From an uncultured bacterium (GTDB taxonomy: Bacteria > Bacillota > Clostridia > Oscillospirales > Oscillospiraceae): a stretch of DNA of 64,000 nt. The notes beneath the pieces were generated by a model. That model had not been told where the DNA came from. It made no database searches and saw nothing but the letters and a program-made list of their open reading frames with translations. Shown piece by piece: positions 18,758-26,767 of the stretch (its first letter is position 1; the number at the start of each line of letters is the position of its first letter). Made by a program: the position numbers and the translations under genes. The DNA is taken from NCBI GenBank assembly GCA_947073515.1, contig CAMTMC010000004.1, positions 32,305 through 96,304 of the forward strand, given 5' to 3'.

Positions 18758-18829
18758 TCACTTCAGGCCGAAAAGTCTGCGCAGCAGCCCCCGCAGGCAC
18801 CTGGGGGAACGTACCACCACGATACCCAT
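18758..18829 (-). CDS. spoVM: stage V sporulation protein M (23-aa amphipathic peptide)
   Basis: Reverse strand MGIVVVRSPRCLRGLLRRLFGLK* with GGGAGGGGAGG SD 7 nt upstream. Aligns without gaps to B. subtilis SpoVM MKFYTIKLPKFLGGIVRAMLGSFRKD, sharing P9, L12, G14, R17 and G21. Not in the supplied ORF track. Confidence 0.85.
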   Translation of the reverse strand: MGIVVVRSPRCLRGLLRRLFGLK

Positions 18830-18919
18830 GAAAACGCCTCCCCTCCCTTTGAAACTGACCGCTATAGAGGAAACCGCGCGGCGCGCGCTGTTCCAATGTC
18901 TGGCTATACCGGCTGTTCC

Positions 18920-18945
18920 ATTCTATGATTTTCCTGGACCGGCGT
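18920..18945 (-). promoter_or_regulatory. candidate mother-cell (sigma-E/K-like) promoter for spoVM
   Basis: Minus strand AC-N16-CATAGAAT; the -35 side is weak. Confidence 0.35.
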
Positions 18946-18960
18946 GACAGTCAGGGGACA

Positions 18961-18996
18961 AAAAACAGGTGGCCGGCCCAGCCGGTCACCTGTTTT
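18961..18996 (-). terminator. terminator overlapping the rsgA stop codon
   Basis: AAAAACAGGTGGCCGGC-CCA-GCCGGTCACCTGTTTTT, 17-bp stem with one mismatch. Confidence 0.75.
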
Positions 18997-19882
18997 TCTC
19001 CTCTTTACGCTCCCAATCGGGGATCTCCTTGGCCTGCTCATACAGCCGAACATAGCTCTGGTGCCGGGTGGCCGGGATCTCCCCCGCCCTTACCGCCCCA
19101 AGGACCGCACAGCCTTTTTCCTTTACATGGGCGCAGTCCAGGAACCGGCACTTGCCCAGGTAGGGGGCGAACTCCCGAAAGGCGTGCTGCAACTCCTCCT
19201 TTCGGGACAGCTCCATCCGGTCCACGTCGAAGGAGGAGAAGCCCGGGGTATCCGCCGCCAGCGCCCCGCAGGACAGGCGGAACAGCTCCACGTGCCGGGT
19301 GGTGTGCCGTCCCCGGCCCAGCTTATCGCTCACCTGGCCGGTGGACAGCCCCATCCCCGGCTCCAGGGCATTGAGGATGCTGGACTTCCCCACGCCGGAG
19401 TTTCCCGTAAAGGCACATACCTTGCCGGCAATTGCCGCCCGCAGGCTCTGGATGCCCTCGCCGGTTCCGGCGCTCACCCTCAGGGTCTGGAAGCCGGCCC
19501 GGCTGTAGATCTCCGCCAGCTCCTCCCCCGGCTCCAGGTCGCACTTGTTGATACACACCAGCACATCGCACCCCCGGCTCTCGGTGATGGCCGCCACCCG
19601 GTCGATCAGGAACGGGTCAGTGGCGGGCACCGCCTGGGCGGCCACCACCACCAGCAGGTCGATGTTGGCCACCGCCGGGCGGTAGAACTCATTTTTGCGG
19701 GGTAAAATTTCGTCTAAGGCCCCGCGCCCATCCCCCAGCGGCGTGAAGCGCACCCGGTCCCCCACCAGCGGAGTCTGCCCGGCGTGGCGGTGCTTTCCCC
19801 GGGCCCGGCAGGTATAGAGCTCCCCGCCACTGTCTACATAGTAGAAGCCGCTGAGGGCCTTCCGGATAATCCCCTCGCTCAT
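18986..19882 (-). CDS. rsgA: ribosome small subunit-dependent GTPase A
   Basis: FTGNSGVGKSSILNALEPGMGLSTGQVSDKLGRGRHTTRHVELF circularly permuted GTPase; C-terminal zinc motif. Confidence 0.94.
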   Translation of the reverse strand: MSEGIIRKALSGFYYVDSGGELYTCRARGKHRHAGQTPLVGDRVRFTPLGDGRGALDEILPRKNEFYRPAVANIDLLVVVAAQAVPATDPFLIDRVAAITESRGCDVLVCINKCDLEPGEELAEIYSRAGFQTLRVSAGTGEGIQSLRAAIAGKVCAFTGNSGVGKSSILNALEPGMGLSTGQVSDKLGRGRHTTRHVELFRLSCGALAADTPGFSSFDVDRMELSRKEELQHAFREFAPYLGKCRFLDCAHVKEKGCAVLGAVRAGEIPATRHQSYVRLYEQAKEIPDWERKEEKNR

Positions 19883-21909
19883 GGCGTCTCCGGCTGGCCG
19901 AAGTCCACCGTCTCCGTGCCTCCCTGTTCCCCGTTAAAGAAGATCATCAGGGTCTTTACCCCGGTGCCGGACACCGTCACCTCCGCCTGGGCCTCCATGG
20001 CGGCGTTGACTTCCCGGTCGTAGACCAGCACCTCATCCATCACCACCTGGACCCGCACTATCCCGTCGGAGGGGGGCAGGTCAATATAGATGGTCTTTGT
20101 CACCGGCCCGGACGGCTCGGGGGGCTGGGTGGCCGGGTCGGGGCCCTGGCTGATCTGGAGGTTGACCTCCGTCCCCTCGGTTACCTCGGTTTCCGGGGCG
20201 GGATACTGGGACACCACGTGTCCCGCCGGGATGGTGTCGTGGTAGACCTCCACCTCGGCGCCCTCCACCCGGCCGGGCACCAGATTGTGCATCTGGATGG
20301 TGCTCAGGGCCTGCTCCTTGGGCATCTCCCGGAGATCCGGCATGGGGAATGGTTTCTTTTCCGGCCCCTTGCTCACCACCATGTGGATCTCTGTCCCCGG
20401 GGAAAGGGGTGTTTTCTCATACGGGGTAAAGGAGATGATGTGGTTGGCCTCCACCTCCTCGTCGTTCTCATAGGTGGGCACGGTGGGCTTCAGCCCCATG
20501 TTCAGCAGCTCCCGGTAGGCGTCCTGGTAGTCCCAGTTGGTGATGTCGATCATCTCAATGATCTCCGGCCCGCCGCTGACGGTGACGGTGATATCGGTGA
20601 CGTTCTCCCCCACCTGATCCCCGGCCTTGGGCACCTGCTCCAGGATGGTGCCCTGCTCGGCGTCGTTGGTGACTGTGCCGCCCTCCACCAGGGTGAACCG
20701 GCCCAACAGCTCCTGATTCCCCTTCACATCCTCCAGCATCTGGCCCACTAAGGAGGGCACCTGATAGGTGTCCGCCGGCTTGAGCAGGTCGGCAAAGACC
20801 GTCTTCCACAGGAAATTGAAGACCAGCACCACAAAGAGGAGCACGCCCGCCACAGCCAGCAGCACCGGCCAGATGGGCCCCCGGCGGGGCCGGTCGTCCT
20901 CGTTCTCCTCATAGGAGCGCCGGCTCCGGGGCGGCGGGTCGTAGCTCTCCCGCCGGCTGGGCTCCCGGCTGGGCCGGCTGTGGCCGTGGCTGGGGACGGC
21001 GGCCCGGATCTGGGTCCGGTCCTGGTCGGGCTCCTGCTCCGGGGAGAAGTCGGACAGCTTGTAGTCAAAATTAATGTTGGGATTTTTCCGGAACTCCTCC
21101 AGATCAGCCAGCATCTCGTCCGCAGACCGGTAACGGTTGGCCGGGTTGGGGGCCATGGCCTTCATGGTGATCTCCTCCAGGGCCTCCGGGATCGAGGGAT
21201 CCAGCTCCCGGGGGGACAGGGGGATGGAGTTGATATGCTGGATGGCCACTGCCACGGGGGTGTCCCCCTCAAAGGGCAGGCGGCCGGCAATCATCTCATA
21301 GAGAACCACGCCGGTGGAGTACAGGTCGGACCGGGCGTCGATGTGGCTGCCCCGGGCCTGCTCCGGGGAGATATAGTGGACGGAGCCCAGCGCCTCCTGG
21401 GTGAGGGTGCTGTGGCCGCCGGAGGCCAGCCGGGCGATGCCGAAGTCGGCCACCTTCACGCTGCCGTCCCGGAGGACCATGATGTTGTGGGGCTTGATAT
21501 CCCGGTGGATAATCCCCCGGCTGTGGGCGTGACCCAGGGCTTTGACAATCTGGGTAATGAAGTGGAGGGCCTCCCGCCAGTTGAGCTTGTTCCCCTTTTT
21601 CTGCATGTACTGCTTCAGAGTAATGCCATCAATCAGCTCCATAACAATATATTCCAGCTCGGAGGAGCGGCTCACGTCGTATACCGCCATAATATTGGGG
21701 TGGGACAGCATGGCGACAGCCTGGGACTCATCGTGGAACCGCCGGCGGAACTCGGCGTCCTGGGACAAATCCTCCCGTAGAATCTTAATGGCCACAAGGC
21801 GGTTGAGCCGGTGGCACCGGGCCTTGTATACCTTGGCCATACCTCCAGTGCCCACTACCTCCAGTATCTCATACCGATTGTCGAGCAATTTACCGATATA
21901 TTGATCCAT
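19879..21909 (-). CDS. prkC: Stk1 family PASTA domain Ser/Thr protein kinase
   Basis: VVGTGGMAKVYKARCHRLNRLVAIKIL, IIHRDIKPHNIMV, VADFGIARLA; TM segment and PASTA repeats. Confidence 0.95.
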   Translation of the reverse strand: MDQYIGKLLDNRYEILEVVGTGGMAKVYKARCHRLNRLVAIKILREDLSQDAEFRRRFHDESQAVAMLSHPNIMAVYDVSRSSELEYIVMELIDGITLKQYMQKKGNKLNWREALHFITQIVKALGHAHSRGIIHRDIKPHNIMVLRDGSVKVADFGIARLASGGHSTLTQEALGSVHYISPEQARGSHIDARSDLYSTGVVLYEMIAGRLPFEGDTPVAVAIQHINSIPLSPRELDPSIPEALEEITMKAMAPNPANRYRSADEMLADLEEFRKNPNINFDYKLSDFSPEQEPDQDRTQIRAAVPSHGHSRPSREPSRRESYDPPPRSRRSYEENEDDRPRRGPIWPVLLAVAGVLLFVVLVFNFLWKTVFADLLKPADTYQVPSLVGQMLEDVKGNQELLGRFTLVEGGTVTNDAEQGTILEQVPKAGDQVGENVTDITVTVSGGPEIIEMIDITNWDYQDAYRELLNMGLKPTVPTYENDEEVEANHIISFTPYEKTPLSPGTEIHMVVSKGPEKKPFPMPDLREMPKEQALSTIQMHNLVPGRVEGAEVEVYHDTIPAGHVVSQYPAPETEVTEGTEVNLQISQGPDPATQPPEPSGPVTKTIYIDLPPSDGIVRVQVVMDEVLVYDREVNAAMEAQAEVTVSGTGVKTLMIFFNGEQGGTETVDFGQPETP

Positions 21910-21970
21910 TGGGTAAATCCTCCTTGTTTCAGGGATTTCATCATCAGCCGTTGACAGGCTGTCAGAACAC

Positions 21971-22690
21971 TCAGCGGCTGATGAGTACCGCCGTCACATT
22001 GTCCGGGGCCCCCCGGCTCAGGGCGATGTCCAGCAGCCGCTGCGGGCAAGCCGCAGGCGGCCCTCCGTGGATCACCTCATAGAGCATCTCCTGCTCGTTG
22101 ACCACGTTGCTCAGCCCGTCGCTGCACAGCAACAGGTAGTCCCCGGGCTCCAGCGGCTGGCGGAAGCAGTCGGCCAGCAGGTCCGGGTCGGCCCCCAGCG
22201 CCCGGGTGATGAGGTTCTTGTGGGGGTGGGTGCGGGCTTCCTCCCGGGTGAGCTCCCCCCGTTCCACCAGATCCTCCACAAGGGAGTGGTCCCGGGTAAT
22301 CAGTACAATACCGGCGCTGTTGATGTGGTAGGCCCGGCTGTCCCCCTCGTTGAGGATCACCGCCCCCTCCTCGCCCGCCAGGGCGGCCACCATGGTAGTG
22401 CCCATGCCGGCGCAATCTTCCTCGTAGATGGAGCGCTGGAAAATCTCCTGGTTGGCCTTGGCGGCGGCGTGCCGCATCCGCTCCTCCACAGGGCAGCGGC
22501 CCGCCTCCTGGATGAAACGCTGCATAAAGAGCTCCACCGCCATGGTGCTGGCCACATTGCCCGCCCGGGCGCCCCCCATGCCGTCGCATACCAGGGCGAT
22601 AACTTTCCCGTCCTCCAGGAACTGGGCGGCGAAGGTATCCTGATTCTGCTGCCGCACCGCGCCGCGGTGGGTGATGCCCCAAACCTGCAT
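21971..22690 (-). CDS. prpC: Stp1/PrpC-type PP2C protein phosphatase
   Basis: MQVWGITHRGAVRQQNQDTFAAQ...VCDGMGGARAGNVAS...SDGLSNVVNEQEM...GAPDNVTAVLI. Confidence 0.94.
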   Translation of the reverse strand: MQVWGITHRGAVRQQNQDTFAAQFLEDGKVIALVCDGMGGARAGNVASTMAVELFMQRFIQEAGRCPVEERMRHAAAKANQEIFQRSIYEEDCAGMGTTMVAALAGEEGAVILNEGDSRAYHINSAGIVLITRDHSLVEDLVERGELTREEARTHPHKNLITRALGADPDLLADCFRQPLEPGDYLLLCSDGLSNVVNEQEMLYEVIHGGPPAACPQRLLDIALSRGAPDNVTAVLISR

Positions 22691-22726
22691 AAGCTGTCCT
22701 CGTTTCCGCCGGCACCCCGGCACGTT

Positions 22727-23752
22727 CTAATCCTGTCTCATGGCCTTCCGCCTGAGCTGTCCGCAGGAGGCGTCAATGTCTCCCCCCAGCTTCCGCCGGA
22801 CAGTGACCGTGACCCCCCGCTCCTCCAGCCGCCTCTGGAATGCGGCCACCCGCCGGCTGGGTTTCAGCGGGCTCTCCTCCACCTCGTTCAGGGGGATGAG
22901 GTTCACATGGGCGGGGGCGCCCCTCAGCCGTCTGGCCAGCAGATCCGCCTGCCAGTCCGCATCGTTCACCCCGTCGATCATTGCGTATTCGTATGAGATC
23001 CGCCGGCCGGTGGTCTTGAAATACCGGAGGCAGGTATCCATCAGCTTCTCCACCCCCACGCCCCGGTTCACTGGCATAATCTGGGAACGGGTCTCGTCAT
23101 CCGGCGCGTGGAGGGAGACAGATAGTGTTAATTGTAACCCATATTGGGCCAGTTTGTCAATTTGATCCACCAGGCCGCAGGTGGACAGGGAGATATGCCG
23201 CATGCCGATGTTCAATCCCTCGGAGCAGTTGACCAGCTCCAGGAAGCGCAGCACTGTGTCCATGTTATCCAGAGGTTCGCCGATCCCCATCAGCACAATG
23301 TTGGAGATCACCTCCCCGCTGTCCAGCTGGGTAAACAGCACCTGATCCACCATCTCCCCGGGGGTAAGGTCCCGGACCTTGCCCGCAACGGTGGAGGCGC
23401 AGAAGGCGCACCCCATCCGGCAGCCCACCTGGCAGGAGACGCACACCGTATTCCCATGTTGGTAGCGCATCAGCACTGTCTCAACGCAGTTGCCATCAGC
23501 CAGCCGCCACAGGTATTTGATGGTACCGTCCTGCTGGGACATCTGCTTCCGGGCCACCTCCAGCCTGCCGATGGAGCACTGGGCGGACAGTTTCTCCCGC
23601 AGGGCCTTGGACAGGTCGCTCATCTCGTCGAAGGAGGTGGCCCCCCGCTGGTGGAGCCATTTGAAGATCTGCTTGCCCCGGAAAGCGGGCTCCCCCCGCT
23701 CCTTGAGCCAGGCGGTGAGCTCCTCCAGATTCATAGACTTTATGTCAACCAT
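22727..23752 (-). CDS. rlmN: 23S rRNA (adenine(2503)-C(2))-methyltransferase
   Basis: CVSCQVGCRMGCAFCAST radical SAM motif; RlmN family sequence. Confidence 0.95.
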   Translation of the reverse strand: MVDIKSMNLEELTAWLKERGEPAFRGKQIFKWLHQRGATSFDEMSDLSKALREKLSAQCSIGRLEVARKQMSQQDGTIKYLWRLADGNCVETVLMRYQHGNTVCVSCQVGCRMGCAFCASTVAGKVRDLTPGEMVDQVLFTQLDSGEVISNIVLMGIGEPLDNMDTVLRFLELVNCSEGLNIGMRHISLSTCGLVDQIDKLAQYGLQLTLSVSLHAPDDETRSQIMPVNRGVGVEKLMDTCLRYFKTTGRRISYEYAMIDGVNDADWQADLLARRLRGAPAHVNLIPLNEVEESPLKPSRRVAAFQRRLEERGVTVTVRRKLGGDIDASCGQLRRKAMRQD

Positions 23753-23757
23753 AGGGC

Positions 23758-25086
23758 TCACCCCTCTCTTCTCAGCTTGCAGATGAAAAATCCGTCCGTC
23801 CCGTGGCGGTGAGGCCAGAGGGTACCCATCCCGGCTTGGATTTCTCCAACCGGGCCAGGAAGTGTAAAGGCTTCCGCCTTGTAATCTTTGCGAGCCGCCA
23901 GAAAGTCCATGACCACTTCCTCATTCTCCCTGCGCAGGATGGTGCAGGTGGAATAGACCAGCACCCCGCCGGGCTTCACATACCGGGCGGCGTTGCTCAG
24001 GATCTCCCTCTGCACGCCGGGCAGCTCCTTCAAGGGCTCAGGATCCTTGAAGCGGATGTCCGGCTTCTTACGGATGACACCCAGCCCAGAACAGGGGGCG
24101 TCCACCAGCACCCGGTCAAAGGCGCCCTCCCACTCCGGGCGAAACGCCTTGCCATCGGCGGTCATAGGGGTAATTATCTCCAACCCCAGCCGGGCGGCAC
24201 CGGACTGGATCAGCTTTCTTTTGTGGGGGTGGAGGTCGCAGGAAATGACCTCTCCCCTGCTCTCCATCCGGATGGCCGTTCCGAAGGACTTGCCCCCCGG
24301 CGCGGCGCACACGTCCAGCACCCGCATCCCGGGCTGTGGGTCCAATGCCTGGACCGCCAGGCGGGAGGCCGGGTCCTGGATGTAAAACAGCCCTTCCTGA
24401 AAGGCCCTTCGACCCTCCAGGTCGCCAGTTTTCTCTAAAATCAGACAGTCCTTCAGCCAAGGGTGTGGCGAGACAGAGACCCCCTCCTCTTCCAGGGCGT
24501 CTGTCAGCCCCTGGGCGGTGGTCTTCGTGGTGTTCACCATGGCGGTGATGGCCGGACGGCTGTTGTTGGCCGCCAGCAGCCCCGCTGTCTCCTCCATCCC
24601 GATGGTGGACAGGAACTCCTGAACCAGCCATTCCGGGTGGGAGTACAGGGTGGACAGATAGCTCACCAGATCTGACTGGGGGATGGTAGGCAGCTGGTCC
24701 AGGGCCCGTTCCAAACTGCGGAGGATACCGTTGACCATCCCCGCCGCCCGAGGATTTTTGCAGTGCTTCCGGGTCAGTTCCACGGCGCTGTTCACCGCCG
24801 CGCTGTGGGGGATCCTGTCAAGGAAAACCAGTTGATAGGCCCCCAGCCGCAAGGCTTCCACCACCCTGCTCTCCATCCGTTTCAGGGGCAGGTTGGAGAA
24901 GCGGGACAGGTAGAAGTCCAACAGCAGCCGGTTTTGCAGCACGCCGAAGCACAGCTGGGTGGCCAGCGCCCCGTCCCTGCTGTCCAGATTGGCGGAAGAT
25001 AACCGTTTTTTCATGATGGCGTCCGACCATCCTCCCTGCCGCTGGCAGTCATTCAGGGTCAGCAAAGCGACTTCTCTAGCGTCCAC
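23758..25086 (-). CDS. rsmB: 16S rRNA (cytosine(967)-C(5))-methyltransferase
   Basis: NusB-like N-terminus; VLDVCAAPGGKSFGTA; VDAPCSGLGVIRKKPDIRF. Confidence 0.93.
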   Translation of the reverse strand: MDAREVALLTLNDCQRQGGWSDAIMKKRLSSANLDSRDGALATQLCFGVLQNRLLLDFYLSRFSNLPLKRMESRVVEALRLGAYQLVFLDRIPHSAAVNSAVELTRKHCKNPRAAGMVNGILRSLERALDQLPTIPQSDLVSYLSTLYSHPEWLVQEFLSTIGMEETAGLLAANNSRPAITAMVNTTKTTAQGLTDALEEEGVSVSPHPWLKDCLILEKTGDLEGRRAFQEGLFYIQDPASRLAVQALDPQPGMRVLDVCAAPGGKSFGTAIRMESRGEVISCDLHPHKRKLIQSGAARLGLEIITPMTADGKAFRPEWEGAFDRVLVDAPCSGLGVIRKKPDIRFKDPEPLKELPGVQREILSNAARYVKPGGVLVYSTCTILRRENEEVVMDFLAARKDYKAEAFTLPGPVGEIQAGMGTLWPHRHGTDGFFICKLRREG

Positions 25087-25165
25087 GCTTCTTCACCGGC
25101 CTTTCTTCTTCTTTTTCTTGAAAGAAAAAGAAGCAAAAAGAACTTTGGAAAAACTTCGTTTTTCC

Positions 25166-25309
25166 TCACTTTTTGAGCAATTCTTTGCAGGTTAAAATAA
25201 GAATTCCGATCAGGTAAGCAACCGCTATCACAGCAGCTGGGATAACCATAAAAAACAGAGCCAGTTTTCCGATCCATTGGACAATCCCATGATAGACAAT
25301 CGCGCCCAT
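25166..25309 (-). CDS. 47-aa single-TM small protein
   Basis: MGAIVYHGIVQWIGKLALFFMVIPAAVIAVAYLIGILILTCKELLKK with GGAGGAAAAGC-ATG. Confidence 0.6.
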   Translation of the reverse strand: MGAIVYHGIVQWIGKLALFFMVIPAAVIAVAYLIGILILTCKELLKK

Positions 25310-25319
25310 GCTTTTCCTC

Positions 25320-26243
25320 CTACACCTGAATCGGGTTTCCCGACAAATAGGCGGCGGCGGCCATCCTTTTTTTTCCGGGGGGCTGGAGCTCCAGGATACG
25401 CAGGACTTGCCCGTCCCCACAGGCCACATCAATCCCCTGCTTCCCGGCGGCAACTATTTTGCCCGGGGCGGCGCCCGTGGACTGGCCCGGGAGGGCGGAG
25501 CGGTAAATTTTCATCGTCTCGCCGGAGATCACACCGGTGGACGCCACAGGCCAGGGCATCAGTCCCCGGATCTGGTTGTGGATCTCCCGGGCGGGCCGGG
25601 TCCAGTCGATGGGGGACAGCTCCTTGGACAGCATAGGCGCGAAGGTGGCTTTTTCCTGGTCCTGTGGAACCCGTCCGGCGGTCCCGGCCTCGATCCGGGC
25701 TGCCGCCTCCACCACTAGCTCCCCGCCCATCTCAGCCAGACGGCTGTAAAGGGTATCCGCCTGCTCATCCGGATCAATCAAGGTGGAGCGCTGGAGGATG
25801 ATATCCCCCCCGTCCAGCTCAGAGGCCATGTGCATAATGGTCACCCCCGTCTCCTGTTCCCCGTTGAGGATGGCCCGGTTGATGGGGGCCGCCCCCCGGT
25901 ACTTGGGCAGAAGGGAGGAGTGGACATTGATACACCCCTTGGGAGGCAGGGCGAGAATGTCATCGGGCAGGATACGGCCATACGCCGCCACTACAATCAG
26001 CTCCGGGGCAAGTTCCCGCAAAATGGCCAGGGCGGCCCCGTCCCGTAACTTTTCCGGCTGATACACAGGGATGCCACGGGCCTGGGCCCGCTCCTTCACC
26101 GGCGTAGGCTGGAGCCGGTTCTGGTGCCGTCCCACCGGCTTATCCGGCTGGCTGAAAACCCCTGCCACCAAATGTCCGGCGCATGCCAGCGCCTCCAGGG
26201 AGGGGACGGCAAACTCGGGCGTGCCCATAAAGACGATTCTCAA
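25320..26243 (-). CDS. fmt: methionyl-tRNA formyltransferase
   Basis: MRIVFMGTPEFAVPSLEAL...INVHSSLLPKYRGAAPINRAILNGE. Confidence 0.96.
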   Translation of the reverse strand: MRIVFMGTPEFAVPSLEALACAGHLVAGVFSQPDKPVGRHQNRLQPTPVKERAQARGIPVYQPEKLRDGAALAILRELAPELIVVAAYGRILPDDILALPPKGCINVHSSLLPKYRGAAPINRAILNGEQETGVTIMHMASELDGGDIILQRSTLIDPDEQADTLYSRLAEMGGELVVEAAARIEAGTAGRVPQDQEKATFAPMLSKELSPIDWTRPAREIHNQIRGLMPWPVASTGVISGETMKIYRSALPGQSTGAAPGKIVAAGKQGIDVACGDGQVLRILELQPPGKKRMAAAAYLSGNPIQV

Positions 26244-26743
26244 CCCTCGTCCTCCTCTTCCGCCAGCATGGCGTCAATCTCCTCCGTGGTATAGACCCGG
26301 TCGGCCAGCTCCGTATACAGGTGGCCGTCCAGGTGGGCCAGCTCATGGCAGAAGCACCGGGCGGTAATTCCCGCGCCCTCCGCCTCAAACCACTGGCCTG
26401 TCCGGTCCTGAGCCCTGACCTTCACCCAGTCAGGCCGCTTGATGTAGGCCCACTTGCCCGGCAGGGAGAGGCAGCCCTCAAGGCCGTCCTGCTCCCCCCT
26501 CTGATCGACGATCTCCGGGTTGACCAGCTCCAGCATCCCGCCGGTCTCCGGATCGACGAGCACCACCACCGCCCTGCGGAGGATGCCCACCTGGGGGGCG
26601 GCCAGACCCATGCCGTTGGCGTCGGCCAAGGTCTCCTTCAAATCGTCCAGCAGGTCGGACAGTTTTTCATCAAACCGAGTGACCGGGTGGCATTTTTTGT
26701 TTAGTACCGGGTCTCCCTCAATCAAAATGGTGCGGATGGCCAT
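26240..26743 (-). CDS. def: peptide deformylase
   Basis: GMGLAAPQVGILRRAVV, EGCLSLPG, CHELAHLDGHLY. Confidence 0.95.
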   Translation of the reverse strand: MAIRTILIEGDPVLNKKCHPVTRFDEKLSDLLDDLKETLADANGMGLAAPQVGILRRAVVVLVDPETGGMLELVNPEIVDQRGEQDGLEGCLSLPGKWAYIKRPDWVKVRAQDRTGQWFEAEGAGITARCFCHELAHLDGHLYTELADRVYTTEEIDAMLAEEEDEG

Positions 26744-26767
26744 GGTATCGTCTCCTTCATTTGTGTT

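Noticed and set aside
18678-18896. 72-aa minus ORF (MEQRAPRGFLYSGQFQREG...)
   Set aside because: Out of frame with the SpoVM micro-ORF, which has the better SD and homology.
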